A DNA stretch of 49,206 nucleotides, taken from positions 1 to 49,206 of the forward strand of contig CAIXLG010000058.1 in the NCBI GenBank assembly GCA_903920215.1, written 5' to 3'. Made by a program: the position numbers and the translations under genes. The notes beneath the pieces were generated by a model, which searched no databases, was not told the DNA's origin, and saw only the letters and a program-made list of their open reading frames with translations. Below are positions 30,562 through 40,575 of this stretch, piece by piece. Every line of letters starts with the position of its first letter. Within the stretch, counting starts at the first letter, position 1. Origin of the DNA: an uncultured Chlorobiaceae bacterium. GTDB taxonomy: Bacteria; Bacteroidota; Chlorobiia; Chlorobiales; Chlorobiaceae.

Positions 30562-31944
30562 TCACCTGTCCTTGACGCAGATACTTTTTATGTTCACAAA
30601 CTCATGAATTCCATAACTGGAAAGTTCGCGGCCATAGCCTGATTGCTTCACTCCACCAAAAGGCATACGTGGATCGGATTTCACCATACTGTTGATAAAA
30701 CAGCAGCCTGCTTCAAGTTGATCGGCAATGGCAAGCGCCCTTTCGGTGTTGCCGGAAAAGACTGCTGATCCAAGACCATAGGGGGTATCATTGGCAATAA
30801 GAATAGCTTCATTGTCGTCCTTTGCTTCAATAAGGGTTGCAACCGGCCCGAACGTTTCTTCGCTATAGACTTCCATGCATTTGTGAACACCGGAGAGAAC
30901 AGTTGGCGGGTAGAAAAAGCCTTTGCCTTCCGGAATGGTTCCACCGCAAAGCAGGCGCGCCCCTTCGGCAACACTTCGTGTGACTTGACTGTGAAGCTGC
31001 TCGCGGAGATCGTGGCGGGCAAGAGGTCCGACCTCAACTGCCGGGTCCAATGGGTCACCCATCACTGCCGATTGCATGCGCTGGAGAAGCAGGTTTTCGA
31101 ACTGCTCAAACACACGGGCCTGCACAATAAAGCGCTTGGCAGCTATACAGCTTTGTCCGCCATTGAGAAGACGCGCTGCTGCACAGATATCTACAGCCTG
31201 GGGAATATCAGCATCATCGAGCACAATGTAGGGATCACTGCCGCCGAGTTCAAGAACGCTCGTTTTCAGTGCTTTACCTGACTTTGCAGCGACTGCCCGA
31301 CCTGCAGCAGTACTGCCCGTCAACGAGACTCCCTGTATGGCAGGATGCTCAATCATGAAACCGGTCAAACGATCAACATCTTCGAGATCGATATGCACTG
31401 CACTGTAAAGATGTGCTGGAAATCCGGCATCGCGAAAAAGCTGCTCAATGGCAATGGCTGATCCGGTAACGTTAGGAGAATGCTTAAGAATAATACCGTT
31501 ACCGGCCATTATGGCAGGTGCGGCAAAACGGAAGACCTGCCAGAAGGGAAAATTCCATGGCATGATACCGAGAACAAGGCCGATAGGTTCAAATTTTACT
31601 ACTCCCCTCACCCCGCCATCAAGATTACTCTCTTCGGGTTTTAAAAAAGAGGCCGCATTATCTGCATAATAATCGCAGACCCATGCCGATTTTTCCACTT
31701 CCGCCACTGCCTGCGAAAGAGGCTTACCCATTTCGCGACTTATCAGGGCTGCATGCTGGTCTTTTTCCAGGCGAAGGAGTTTGGCAAGGCGCTTCATCTG
31801 CACACTACGCTCAGCAATGGAGAGCTCTCTCCAGGAAATATAGTCCCAGTAAGACTGGGTTATTACTTCGCGAATTTCACCGGATGTCATGGTTTGATAT
31901 TCGGCAATCGGTTCCGCCGTGGCTGGATTGACGGTAATAATCAT
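30562..31944 (-). CDS. NAD(P)-dependent aldehyde dehydrogenase (succinate-semialdehyde type)
   Basis: A 460-residue aldehyde dehydrogenase. The catalytic cysteine is C266 in NGGQSCIAAKRF, the general base E232 in LELGGSDP, and the oxyanion asparagine N131 in MPWNFPFWQ. Overall pattern, including the short length and MPFGGVKQSGYGREL near the end, places it with succinate-semialdehyde dehydrogenases of the Sad/GabD group, but substrate cannot be fixed from sequence. In an organism with a reductive TCA cycle it may oxidise succinate semialdehyde or detoxify other aldehydes. It follows rsgA on the same strand by 51 bases. Confidence 0.9.
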   Translation of the reverse strand: MIITVNPATAEPIAEYQTMTSGEIREVITQSYWDYISWRELSIAERSVQMKRLAKLLRLEKDQHAALISREMGKPLSQAVAEVEKSAWVCDYYADNAASFLKPEESNLDGGVRGVVKFEPIGLVLGIMPWNFPFWQVFRFAAPAIMAGNGIILKHSPNVTGSAIAIEQLFRDAGFPAHLYSAVHIDLEDVDRLTGFMIEHPAIQGVSLTGSTAAGRAVAAKSGKALKTSVLELGGSDPYIVLDDADIPQAVDICAAARLLNGGQSCIAAKRFIVQARVFEQFENLLLQRMQSAVMGDPLDPAVEVGPLARHDLREQLHSQVTRSVAEGARLLCGGTIPEGKGFFYPPTVLSGVHKCMEVYSEETFGPVATLIEAKDDNEAILIANDTPYGLGSAVFSGNTERALAIADQLEAGCCFINSMVKSDPRMPFGGVKQSGYGRELSSYGIHEFVNIKSICVKDR

Positions 31945-31995
31945 TGGTCAAAACGGTTCAAGGATGATAGAAACCAGAGAAACAACAAAGCAGTG

Positions 31996-32955
31996 TCAAC
32001 TATCCCGGTCGATGCTTTCATAGATTGCAAGGTAACTCTCGTAACGGTCAGAATCAATACGGCCCGACTCAACTGCACCGAGAATTGCGCACTCCGGCTC
32101 TACGGTATGCGTGCATGAAGAGAATGCACACTCAGGCATAAAGGCAAGAAACTCTTTAAAGTAAAAACGCAGGTTCTCCCTGGTAATGTCGGCAAGGTTA
32201 AACTCTCGTATGCCGGGAGTGTCGATAATGTATCCTCCACCGGGAAGAAGAAGCATAACAGAGTTACTGGTTGTGTGAAGGCCTTTTCCTGTCTTCCAGT
32301 TTGTTTCGCCGGTTTTTAAGCGTTCGTAGCCAAAGAGCTGATTGATCAGGGTTGACTTTCCAACGCCTGAGTGACCGCTGAAAGCTGAAAGCTTACCGGC
32401 AAGAGCTTTTTTCAACGATTTCATGCCCCGCTTCTTTTCGGCACTTGTATAAAAAACAGTGTACCCGAGAGCCTTGTATGGCTTCATCAGCTCGCTTGTC
32501 TCTGTTGAGTCCTCAAGATCCATCTTGTTAACGACAATAATGGTTTCAAGCTTTTCAGATTCGGCAAAGACAAGGTAGCGGTCAATCAGGCGGGTGTTGA
32601 GGAGTGGCTCATAGGCAGAAACAACTACGACCAGCTGATCGATATTGGCCGCAATTACCTGGGTTTTCTCTTTGCTTCGGTTCCTGCGGACATCCCTCTT
32701 TCTTGTCAGGGCACTTCTGCGAGGGTGCACAAATGTTATAACGGCTTCAAATAATTCAGTGCCTGTCTCAATCAGTTTCAGCTCAACCCTGTCACCGACA
32801 ACCACAAGTGAGGTATCGCCATTATCGGCTTTTGTGCCGGGAAAGGTGCGAGCACGAAATTCGGTGCCGTCGTCGGCAATAACAATATATGATGCGCCGG
32901 ACACCTCGGTGACAAGTCCACCAGGAACCGGTTCATGCTGACTTTTCATGTTCAT
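31996..32955 (-). CDS. rsgA: Ribosome small-subunit-dependent GTPase RsgA
   Basis: RsgA (YjeQ) is a circularly permuted GTPase that helps mature the 30S ribosomal subunit. From the ATG at 32955 (319 residues) the order is OB-fold, then G4 NKMD (143-146), then G1 GHSGVGKST (194-202) and G3 DTPG (245-248), confirming the permutation. The C-terminal zinc site is C276, C281, H283, C289. A TTG at 32961 and an ATG at 32949 are alternative starts. It is 36 bases downstream of recG and probably in one unit with it. Confidence 0.95.
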   Translation of the reverse strand: MNMKSQHEPVPGGLVTEVSGASYIVIADDGTEFRARTFPGTKADNGDTSLVVVGDRVELKLIETGTELFEAVITFVHPRRSALTRKRDVRRNRSKEKTQVIAANIDQLVVVVSAYEPLLNTRLIDRYLVFAESEKLETIIVVNKMDLEDSTETSELMKPYKALGYTVFYTSAEKKRGMKSLKKALAGKLSAFSGHSGVGKSTLINQLFGYERLKTGETNWKTGKGLHTTSNSVMLLLPGGGYIIDTPGIREFNLADITRENLRFYFKEFLAFMPECAFSSCTHTVEPECAILGAVESGRIDSDRYESYLAIYESIDRDS

Positions 32956-32991
32956 TTTCAAACTGCTCTATTTCCTTCTTGTTCAACAAAT

Positions 32992-35112
32992 CTAACCGAT
33001 ATCACCCAGAGAGGAGCGTTCACGGTAATAACGATCATAATAGCTTCTGATCATGCGGTGATCTGCCGCCTTTAATAGCGGATCATCTGCGACAAGTTTG
33101 AATGCCGCAGAGCGGGCAGAGTGCATGATATCAAAATCGCAGTTCAAATCGGCAATCCTTAATCCACTCAGGGTTCCTGACTGCTCTTTTCCGAGAATAT
33201 TTCCAACGCCTCTTATTTTTGCATCGATTTCGGATATGATGAAGCCGTCAGTCGTTGACTCCATTGCCGCCATACGTTCGCGGGCTTCGTCCGTAAGCTT
33301 TGCATAGAGAAGAAAGCAGGTGGAGCGATGCTCACCGCGACCGACGCGTCCCCTTAGCTGGTGAAGCTGGGCAAGGCCAAATCGCTCGGCATGTTCGATG
33401 ATCATGACAGTGGCATTCGGGACATCAACACCAACCTCAATCACGGTCGTTCCCACGAGCAGGTGAAGATCGCCTCTGCGGAACTGACCCATCACATCCT
33501 CTTTCTGATCAGGCGTCATCTGACCGTGAATCAATCCAAGCCGGAGGTCAGGAAAGAGTTCGGAAGAGAGTTGCTGATAACTTTCCACAGCGGCTTTCAT
33601 ATCCATTTTTTCAGATTCCTCAACCAGAGGATACACAATATAACCCTGTCTTCCTTCAGCCACCTGTGAGCGGAGAAATTCATAGACTTTCTGACTCTCT
33701 TTTTCACTCCTGATATAGGTTTTCACCGGAGTCCGGCCGGCTGGCATCTGACGGATGAGGGAAACATCAAGATCACCAAACACACCCATGGTCAGGGTTC
33801 GCGGTATAGGCGTAGCAGTCATCAGGAGGACATGCGGATTTGTCGCCTTTTCCTGAAGGGCCTTGCGCTGCAACACCCCAAAGCGATGCTGTTCATCAAT
33901 AATCACCAGTCCGAGCCCTGCATAGTTGACACCCTTTTCAATCATGGCATGGGTGCCGAGAGCGATATTGAGCTCCCCGGAGCTGAGTGCTGAAAGAACA
34001 GTCTGCCGCTCTTTTTTACCTTGTTTCCCGGTCAGAAGCCCGACCTGAAGACCAAGAGGCTGGAACAGACGTTTCATTACAATGAAGTGCTGCACCGCAA
34101 GAATCTCTGTAGGGGCCATGAATGCTGACTGAAGGCCGTTATCAGCAGCAAGAGCCATGGCAAACATGGCAACAATGGTTTTACCCGAACCGACATCACC
34201 CTGCAGCAAACGGTTCATAGGGGTGCCGCTTTTGAGGTCGCGGTATATTTCGCGGATTGCATTTTTTTGTGCATCGGTCAGCTCATAAGGAAGGCTTGCA
34301 TAAAGCTTTTCAGTGACTGTACCGGAATGGGTGAACAGGACAGCAGATTTAATCTGCCTGATCTCGCTGTGGCGGAGAGCAAATAAAAGCTGTGCATAAA
34401 ACAGTTCCGTAAACTTCATACGGTAACGAGCCCTTGCAAGGGCTTCATGCGATGAGGGAAAATGAATTTCACGATATGCCTCGGCAAGCGGCAGCAGATT
34501 GCAGGCTGAAAGAATAGATGCACTGAGGTTTTCCTCTTTGCCGGGCACTATATTTTCAAAAGCCTTCACAACAAGATTACGCATCTGCCGGGAGGTCAGG
34601 CCTGCAAGTTTCATGGCCTCACTTGTCGGGTAGAGAGGGATAATCTTGCCTGTATGGTAGAGGTCAAAATCGCTTGACTCCCCGTAGCCCGCATCATGAG
34701 CGTTCAGACTGAGACGGTCGAAATCCGGGTGCTGCATCTGCGCATGACGACCGAAATAACCAACTTTGCCGTGAACTGCAAGAGCTTCACCCTGTACAAT
34801 GCTGCGAGAAAAGTATCGCACTCCCCTGAACCAGGTAAGTTCAAGAACGCCTGTAGCATCACCAAGCCATACCTTGAAACGTGCCTTACCCGGAGTATCA
34901 CCCTCAAGCTGGGTTTTCATTATTGTACCAACAACCGTGACGGTTTCGCCATCGACAAGGTTGCTGATACTTTTCATCGCACGCCGATCGAGATATCGGC
35001 GAGGGAAGTAATCAAAAAGATCATTGATTGTCGCAATACCTGCCTCTTGAAGAATTGATGCTTTTTTTGTCCCTACTCCCTTCAGGTAGACTATCGAGGT
35101 AGAACCGGTCAT
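32992..35112 (-). CDS. recG: ATP-dependent DNA helicase RecG
   Basis: RecG remodels stalled replication forks and branched DNA. The N-terminal wedge/OB domain is followed by Walker A GDVGSGKT, the DEQH box (IIDEQHRFG), the TATPIPRTL motif III and the C-terminal helicase motifs with QLRGRVGR. I take the ATG at 35112 (706 residues), since family members begin close to [14 protein letters not shown]; a GTG at 35154 would add 14 residues. It is divergent from rpmE with a 99-base gap, and followed by rsgA. Confidence 0.95.
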   Translation of the reverse strand: MTGSTSIVYLKGVGTKKASILQEAGIATINDLFDYFPRRYLDRRAMKSISNLVDGETVTVVGTIMKTQLEGDTPGKARFKVWLGDATGVLELTWFRGVRYFSRSIVQGEALAVHGKVGYFGRHAQMQHPDFDRLSLNAHDAGYGESSDFDLYHTGKIIPLYPTSEAMKLAGLTSRQMRNLVVKAFENIVPGKEENLSASILSACNLLPLAEAYREIHFPSSHEALARARYRMKFTELFYAQLLFALRHSEIRQIKSAVLFTHSGTVTEKLYASLPYELTDAQKNAIREIYRDLKSGTPMNRLLQGDVGSGKTIVAMFAMALAADNGLQSAFMAPTEILAVQHFIVMKRLFQPLGLQVGLLTGKQGKKERQTVLSALSSGELNIALGTHAMIEKGVNYAGLGLVIIDEQHRFGVLQRKALQEKATNPHVLLMTATPIPRTLTMGVFGDLDVSLIRQMPAGRTPVKTYIRSEKESQKVYEFLRSQVAEGRQGYIVYPLVEESEKMDMKAAVESYQQLSSELFPDLRLGLIHGQMTPDQKEDVMGQFRRGDLHLLVGTTVIEVGVDVPNATVMIIEHAERFGLAQLHQLRGRVGRGEHRSTCFLLYAKLTDEARERMAAMESTTDGFIISEIDAKIRGVGNILGKEQSGTLSGLRIADLNCDFDIMHSARSAAFKLVADDPLLKAADHRMIRSYYDRYYRERSSLGDIG

Positions 35113-35211
35113 ATTAATGGTTGTAACTGGATTGAAATTCTTGTATATTTGCACCTTTACAATTTTATTGCCGGTTATATCACTTATTGTACGACAAAGT
35201 CAACGAAAGTC

Positions 35212-35439
35212 ATGAAACAAGATATTCATCCAAAGTATACAGAGGTTACCGTCCACTGCGCAAACTGCGGCAACTCTTTTGTTACCCGTTCAACACGACC
35301 AACAATCAAGGTCGATATCTGCAACAACTGCCATCCGTTCTATACCGGAAAGCAGACCCTTGTTGATACCGCCGGACGCGTCGAACGCTTCAACAAGCGC
35401 TTTGCCAAAGCCACTGTTGGACATCAGAACGCTCAATAA
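35212..35439 (+). CDS. rpmE: 50S ribosomal protein L31 (zinc-binding form)
   Basis: L31 sits on the central protuberance of the 50S subunit. The ATG at 35212 gives 75 residues beginning [12 protein letters not shown], the standard start; an upstream frame is only noise. Two CxxC pairs (C16/C19 and C37/C40) make it the zinc-containing type. The ending QNAQ is a short lineage-specific tail. frr follows 53 bases downstream in the same direction. Confidence 0.96.
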   Translation: MKQDIHPKYTEVTVHCANCGNSFVTRSTRPTIKVDICNNCHPFYTGKQTLVDTAGRVERFNKRFAKATVGHQNAQ

Positions 35440-35492
35440 AAGGCAATACTCCCTCTTTTTCGGCAAACCAGCACTAACCTATCAGAACAGCT

Positions 35493-36053
35493 ATGAGTGT
35501 CAGGGATGTTTATCAGAAATTTGAGCCCAGAATGAAAAAGACTATCGAGGCGTTTCAACATGAAATAGCCTCGATCAGGACAGGAAAGGCAACAACGACC
35601 CTGCTTGACCGTATCAAGGTTGAAGCATACGGACAGCAGATGCCGCTGAAACAGGTCGGCAATGTCGGGGTTCTTGATGTTCACACCCTTATGGTGCAGA
35701 TCTGGGATAAATCAATGGTCTCCGCTACCGAAAAGGCTATCCGTGATGCTAATCTCGGGCTCAATCCAGCCGCTGACGGGCAGAATATCAGAGTCAGCAT
35801 TCCGCCGCTTACCGAAGAGCGCCGGAAAGAGTTTGTCAAACTCACAAAAAAATTCGGAGAGGACTCAAAGATCTCCCTTCGCAATCTTCGCCGCGATATG
35901 ATTCACGAGATTGAAAAACTCGAGAAAGATAAAGCAATCAGCGAAGATGATAAAAACAAGGGAAAGAAGGACGCTGACGAACTGTTGCACAAGTTTGAAA
36001 AACAGCTTACCGACCTGATTGTCCTGAAAGAAAAAGAGATCATGGAAGTTTAA
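35493..36053 (+). CDS. frr: Ribosome recycling factor
   Basis: RRF, with EF-G, splits ribosomes after termination. The 186-residue length, N-terminal helical pattern ending FQHEIASIRTGKA, the central beta domain, and the closing DLIVLKEKEIMEV are characteristic. The ATG at 35493 lies 53 bases after rpmE, so both ribosome-related genes are probably co-transcribed. After its stop the DNA becomes repetitive. Confidence 0.96.
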   Translation: MSVRDVYQKFEPRMKKTIEAFQHEIASIRTGKATTTLLDRIKVEAYGQQMPLKQVGNVGVLDVHTLMVQIWDKSMVSATEKAIRDANLGLNPAADGQNIRVSIPPLTEERRKEFVKLTKKFGEDSKISLRNLRRDMIHEIEKLEKDKAISEDDKNKGKKDADELLHKFEKQLTDLIVLKEKEIMEV

Positions 36054-36056
36054 AAT

Positions 36057-36105
36057 AGTGCTGAGTACTTAATTAGTGCTGAGTGCTGAGTTGCGAGTGC
36101 TGAGA
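36057..36105. repeat. Short direct repeats of AGTGCTGAGT
   Basis: Just after the frr stop the decamer AGTGCTGAGT or a one-base variant occurs at 36057-36066, 36075-36084, 36082-36091 (overlapping) and 36096-36105. The motif is non-coding and contrasts with the surrounding gene sequence. Confidence 0.75.
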
Positions 36106-36150
36106 GAAATCGGAAGAGAGATCTCTCAGCAAGCTTCGAGATGACAGGAG
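36098..36150. repeat. Palindromic intergenic repeat (TGTCATCTCGA... type)
   Basis: TGCTGAGAGA (36098-36107) pairs with TCTCTCAGCA (36122-36131) as a 10-bp stem; next to it the minus strand reads CCTGTCATCTCGAAGC. This combination (GAGAGATCTCT with TGTCATCTCGA) matches a palindromic element I recall as scattered between genes in many bacterial genomes. No function is assigned. Confidence 0.6.
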
Positions 36151-36189
36151 GGTTAGCCGCTACAAGATGCTTCTATATGACGGGGAGGG

Positions 36190-37428
36190 CTACTCTTCGA
36201 AGTACTTTTTCATGTTTTGGAACACCTCTTTTTTTCCAAGCAATCCGCTGATCATACCAAGGACTGTTGCTGCGCCTGCAGCAAAAAAGAGCGGTCTCGC
36301 TGAAATGTTGTTGGTGTAATAAATTGCCGGAATGCCGCGTTCTTTTGCAAAACTGTCCAGAGAGGTTGTGCCGATAACCAGATCCGGTTCATAATCGACC
36401 ACCGCCTGCATATCCTCTTCAAGATATTTACTATATCGTATTTCGGTACCAAGCATCGATAAGACGTTGTGATCTTCCTCTCCAAGTTTCATCCTGGCGA
36501 TCGATGTTGACGCGTAGGGCACTTCAAGACCTGCCTCCAGAAGAAGACGAACAAGCGGAAGTTCATTACCCTCGTAGCCAGCCACAATCACTTTACCCTT
36601 AAGATGCCTGAACTGGGCAAGCACATCCCGGGCTTTCTCTCCTTCCTCTTCAGCAACCGCCTGAACAAGAGCCGGATCAAGATCCAGAGCTTCTCCGATG
36701 CGGCGTATCCATTGAACGGTTGCATTCGCTCCGATCGGATTCCCCTTGATAATTTTTATCCCTTTCTCTTCAAGCAGAAAGACCGTTCTTTCATAAAACG
36801 GATGCAGCACGGCACAGGCTTCAACCTGCCCCGCCTCGATATAGTCTTCAAGTGCGGTTCCGGGCAGTGCGATCAGTGACTCAACGCCCATTTTCTGGAG
36901 AATCCCCCCGATAGTCATTGCATCAACAGGAAAAATCTCACCAAGGATTACCATCGATTTAGGCTTTTTAGGGCCTTCAAACTGTGCAAACCTCTTTAAA
37001 AGCGTTGCAACTGCAACATCTTTTGCCTCAGGATGCGTCCTGATCTGAAAGGCAGGAAGGCGAACCAGAAGCACCTCTGCATTTCCGACTTTAAGTGGCA
37101 GGATTTCTTCAGCTATTCCGGCTGTTTCAGCGACACAGGTGCTGACAACGGGTATAAATCTCACAGCCGGATCCTGGGCAATTCCTTCAATGGTTTGCCG
37201 AAGATCGTCAATCATGGTACCACCTGAGATCTGGACATTCATCAATTCAGGCGATATAATCGATTTACGCGCAGCATAAAAATGGGATACAAAGGTCAGT
37301 CCATAGAGGCAACCCTGGTCGGCTACCAGACAGACCTGAACACCATCAATTCTTGTGAGTACCCTCAGTCCACCGAATGCCGGACACATTGACTGGGGAT
37401 GCAACGTTTTACAAGCCTTTTCCACCAT
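36190..37428 (-). CDS. bchY: Chlorophyllide a reductase subunit Y
   Basis: BchY, with BchZ and the iron protein BchX, reduces the B-ring of chlorophyllide a in bacteriochlorophyll a synthesis. It is a nitrogenase-like subunit. The N-terminal MCPAFGGLRVLTRIDGVQ and DQGCLYGLTFVSHFYAARK carry conserved cysteines that help hold the iron-sulfur cluster, with PVVSTCVAET further on, and the C-terminal Rossmann halves follow. I take the ATG at 37428 (412 residues) since AAAGGTG lies 6 bases upstream; a GTG at 37437 is the alternative. The start overlaps the end of the HU-HU-SPOR gene by 20 bases. BchX and BchZ genes are not in this window. Confidence 0.92.
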   Translation of the reverse strand: MVEKACKTLHPQSMCPAFGGLRVLTRIDGVQVCLVADQGCLYGLTFVSHFYAARKSIISPELMNVQISGGTMIDDLRQTIEGIAQDPAVRFIPVVSTCVAETAGIAEEILPLKVGNAEVLLVRLPAFQIRTHPEAKDVAVATLLKRFAQFEGPKKPKSMVILGEIFPVDAMTIGGILQKMGVESLIALPGTALEDYIEAGQVEACAVLHPFYERTVFLLEEKGIKIIKGNPIGANATVQWIRRIGEALDLDPALVQAVAEEEGEKARDVLAQFRHLKGKVIVAGYEGNELPLVRLLLEAGLEVPYASTSIARMKLGEEDHNVLSMLGTEIRYSKYLEEDMQAVVDYEPDLVIGTTSLDSFAKERGIPAIYYTNNISARPLFFAAGAATVLGMISGLLGKKEVFQNMKKYFEE

Positions 37429-38425
37429 GAAAAACACCTTTCTTTAAAACCTGTTGGATATATGCGCCACCGAGATTTTTTTTCGGCATGCCTTTGAGAT
37501 ACTCTTTTGCTCCATCACGGTTTGAAAATTTACCGGTCATAAGCCTGAAATATTTTTCCCCATTGAGAGTTCCTGCCCAGACATAGGCTACTATTTCCTG
37601 TGAACGTAACCTGTTCATTTCTTTCAATGCGGTCTGTTCCATGCGAAACGTTTCCAGAACAATAGTATACTCTCCCTGTTCGAGAACCAGAGAATCAGCG
37701 ACACCGTTTCCGGACAATTCTTTTGAAATAACAGCCTCAGCTTGCGGCTTCTGAACAACAGGTTTCAGTTTGCTTTCCTGGTATACAGGAGCTGGAACTG
37801 AAACTTTAGACTCCGGGTTATCGAAATAGAAATAAGCAACAAGGAGTGAGAGAACAAAGAGTACTGAGAGCGGTATAGCATAGCGCGACTTTTTACGCTC
37901 TTTGCTGCCGTTACTGCTTTGTAACGTATCATTAAGAGGAAGAACAACCTCCTCAAGATTCTGGTACTCACGATTTAACAGCTCTTCCAAAGAGCGCTCA
38001 GGAAGAAAGCCATAGACTCCCTGATCTTTGGAAAAACGACCCAATCCATTGATTCTGATCTCTCTTTGCTGTGTAAATGCGTTGGAAAAAACCTGTGCAA
38101 AAGCCCGGGCAAAGGGTTCAACTTCACCGGGATTCGTCAAATGCCTCAATGTAACGATACTCGCAGTATCATCTGCTCCAGAAAGCCGATTCTCATACTT
38201 CAGGTGATTACAAGGAGGAGTGTAGGTAATTCCTGATGCATTGCTTTTTTTTTTCAAAGGAACATGCGACACCGAAAACGAACCAAGCCCCTTGACTGAA
38301 AGCTTCCGTTCAGCAAGAAGTCCGGTAACCATGGCGCTGAAAAATGCGTTCAGGAGACGCCCGGACTCTTGGGTATCAACATTAAGCAACCCGGCAAGCT
38401 CTTCGATCAAATCATGGTTTATCAT
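37409..38425 (-). CDS. Membrane protein with two HU-like DNA-binding domains and a SPOR domain
   Basis: A 338-residue protein with a striking layout: two HU/IHF-like domains (about 1-80 and 85-165), a charged stretch KERKKSRY, one membrane segment (183-201) and a C-terminal SPOR domain (about 250-327), which binds denuded peptidoglycan. The topology implies HU domains in the cytoplasm and SPOR in the periplasm, so the protein could link DNA or another partner to the cell wall. A clade of HU-like domains joined to SPOR is known in Bacteroidetes/Chlorobi; DNA binding of these copies is inferred. ATG 38425 is preferred (AAGGGCG 7 bases upstream) over TTG 38443. Its 3' end overlaps bchY by 20 bases. 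Confidence 0.82.
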   Translation of the reverse strand: MINHDLIEELAGLLNVDTQESGRLLNAFFSAMVTGLLAERKLSVKGLGSFSVSHVPLKKKSNASGITYTPPCNHLKYENRLSGADDTASIVTLRHLTNPGEVEPFARAFAQVFSNAFTQQREIRINGLGRFSKDQGVYGFLPERSLEELLNREYQNLEEVVLPLNDTLQSSNGSKERKKSRYAIPLSVLFVLSLLVAYFYFDNPESKVSVPAPVYQESKLKPVVQKPQAEAVISKELSGNGVADSLVLEQGEYTIVLETFRMEQTALKEMNRLRSQEIVAYVWAGTLNGEKYFRLMTGKFSNRDGAKEYLKGMPKKNLGGAYIQQVLKKGVFHGGKGL

Positions 38426-38643
38426 AGCATCGCCCTTGTGCAATGAGCGTCATACGCATTATGGTTAATAACACCGAATATAACACTTCCCCTGTAAACG
38501 CAAGAGAAGTCAGAAACGGGATATGAATCAGAATGAGAACACCGATTCCCGGATATTGAAAAAAATCAGAGGGGGATTTTGCGCAATGTTTTGTTTTATT
38601 TGAGTTGCTGTTCTTTTCAGCTATCAATCTTTTTTGTTATTGC

Positions 38644-39852
38644 ATGAATATAGAAATTCTATCTGTAAGCGAATTGACACTGCAGATCAAATCCGGACTG
38701 GAAACTCTTTTTCCGCAGGTAAAGATCAAAGGCGAGATATCGAATTTTAAACGGCACAGTTCCGGCCATAGCTACCTGACCCTGAAGGATGAGGGGGCGC
38801 AGATTGCTGCCGTTATATGGAAAACCACAGGGAGCCGACTTGCTGTAGCACTCAGGGATGGTATGAATGTGGTAGCTGAAGGACGTCTTGAGGTTTACCC
38901 TCCTTCCGGGCGTTATCAGCTGATTTGCACATCAGTGACTGAGGCCGGACAAGGTGCGCTGCAGCAGGCTTATGCCGAGCTTCTTCAGAAACTAGCAAAA
39001 GCCGGGTATTTCAGTGCTGAACGCAAACGAGCAATTCCTGAAATTCCTGAAACAATCGGGCTTGTCACATCTCCCACCGGAGCGGTTATTGAGGATATGA
39101 GCAATGTGCTTGAACGACGATTTCCTGCAGCAAAAGTTCTCCTTTACCCAGTCAGCGTGCAGGGTGCCAATGCTGCTGAAGCTGTTGCATCAGGTATCGC
39201 CTACTTCAATAACACAAAAAAAATCAGCCACCGGCCTGAGGTGATTATTATTGCCAGAGGAGGAGGCTCACTGGAGGACCTCCAGGCTTTCAATGGTGAA
39301 CTTGTGGCCAATGCCATTTATCACTCTGCACTGCCGGTGATCAGCGCTATCGGTCACGAAACCGATCTTACCATAGCCGATATGGTTGCTGATCTCAGGG
39401 CCGGTACGCCCTCTATTGCGGCAGAGCTTGCAGTTCCGGATACCCAGGAGCTGCTCCGGCATATCGACAATCTTCAATCAAGAAGGGAAAGCCTGCTGCT
39501 TGGAAAACTTGAGGGTGCTGATCGTCACGTCTACTCGATCTGCAGCAGTTATGCCTTCAACCGGCCTCTTCTGCAGATGCAGCAGTTTGATGATCGGCTC
39601 AACTCTCTTGTCGATCAGATGGGAAGAACAATCAAGAGTGGATATAGTGAAAAAGTGCAGCGTTATGCATCAGTCTGCCAGCAGCTGACGCTGCTGGATT
39701 ACAGAAAAACACTTGAAAGAGGATATGTGCTTGTCAAAAAAGATGGGAAATTCATAACCAGTGCAAAAAAGCTGCACCCTCTTGATAATATTGAAGTTCT
39801 GTTTCATGATGGAGATCACTCCGCCGTTATCAGCAACGAGAAGCGTCCCTGA
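38644..39852 (+). CDS. xseA: Exodeoxyribonuclease VII large subunit
   Basis: XseA degrades single-stranded DNA together with XseB. The OB-fold start (residues 1-100, [18 protein letters not shown] and KIKGEISNF), the catalytic domain (about 125-310, with [13 protein letters not shown] and [13 protein letters not shown]) and the C-terminal coiled coil and hairpin are all present. I use the ATG at 38644 (402 residues), the family start; the longer frame from 38605 adds 13 unlikely residues. It is divergent from the HU-HU-SPOR gene. Its end overlaps the end of kdsB by 23 bases, tail to tail. xseB is not adjacent. Confidence 0.95.
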   Translation: MNIEILSVSELTLQIKSGLETLFPQVKIKGEISNFKRHSSGHSYLTLKDEGAQIAAVIWKTTGSRLAVALRDGMNVVAEGRLEVYPPSGRYQLICTSVTEAGQGALQQAYAELLQKLAKAGYFSAERKRAIPEIPETIGLVTSPTGAVIEDMSNVLERRFPAAKVLLYPVSVQGANAAEAVASGIAYFNNTKKISHRPEVIIIARGGGSLEDLQAFNGELVANAIYHSALPVISAIGHETDLTIADMVADLRAGTPSIAAELAVPDTQELLRHIDNLQSRRESLLLGKLEGADRHVYSICSSYAFNRPLLQMQQFDDRLNSLVDQMGRTIKSGYSEKVQRYASVCQQLTLLDYRKTLERGYVLVKKDGKFITSAKKLHPLDNIEVLFHDGDHSAVISNEKRP

Positions 39853-40573
39853 TTATTTTCCGAACCAGTTCAAGATCCTCGGCGGTGTTGACTCCTGGGT
39901 TATCGATGAGCGTTTTGATGCACTGTATGCGGAACCCGTTTTCAAGCAGCCTGAGCTGCTCAAGCGATTCAGCCTCTTCGAGCATCGAGGGCGGCAGTCC
40001 GGCAAATTTTTCCAACACCTCCGCACTGAACGCATAAAGCCCGACATGGCGATAACAGGTTGTCGATGAAAGCTTGTTGCGCTGAAATGGTATCGGGCAG
40101 CGCGAAAAATAAAGAGCAAACCCTTTGGAGTCCATGACGACTTTCACCACATGTGGATCCTCAATTTGTGCCGTGTCATCGGGATGAAGCGGAAATACAA
40201 GTGTGGAACAATCGGGTGGATGAGGAGAAAAGAAAGGTTCAAGAGCAAGGTCGATATTTTCCGGACTGATCAAGGGCTCATCTCCCTGCAGATTAAGAAA
40301 GACATCTCCCCCGATCTTCCTTGCCGCCTCAGCAATACGTTCTGTGCCGCAACTGGCTTCAGGGGAGGTCATAACAACCTCAGCCCCCCGCTCTTCGAGC
40401 ACAGAGGCTATCTCCAGGCTATCGGTAGCAACAACAACTCTTTCTGCCAGACGGGATTTCAGCGCTTGACGCCAGGTGCGTACGATCAGCGGTTCACCAC
40501 AAAGATCAGCGAGCATTTTTTTTTCAAGCCGACTTGAATCGAGCCTTGCGGGTATGAGAATAACAGCTTTCAT
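39830..40573 (-). CDS. kdsB: 3-deoxy-manno-octulosonate cytidylyltransferase
   Basis: KdsB activates Kdo to CMP-Kdo for the inner core of lipopolysaccharide. The 247-residue protein starts with the nucleotidyltransferase signature [20 protein letters not shown], followed by [14 protein letters not shown] and NLQGDEPLI, all standard. The ATG at 40573 comes 2 bases after the dtd stop, so it is the last gene of the gatC-yggU-dtd-kdsB run. Confidence 0.95.
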   Translation of the reverse strand: MKAVILIPARLDSSRLEKKMLADLCGEPLIVRTWRQALKSRLAERVVVATDSLEIASVLEERGAEVVMTSPEASCGTERIAEAARKIGGDVFLNLQGDEPLISPENIDLALEPFFSPHPPDCSTLVFPLHPDDTAQIEDPHVVKVVMDSKGFALYFSRCPIPFQRNKLSSTTCYRHVGLYAFSAEVLEKFAGLPPSMLEEAESLEQLRLLENGFRIQCIKTLIDNPGVNTAEDLELVRKIIRDASRC

Positions 40574-40575
40574 GG

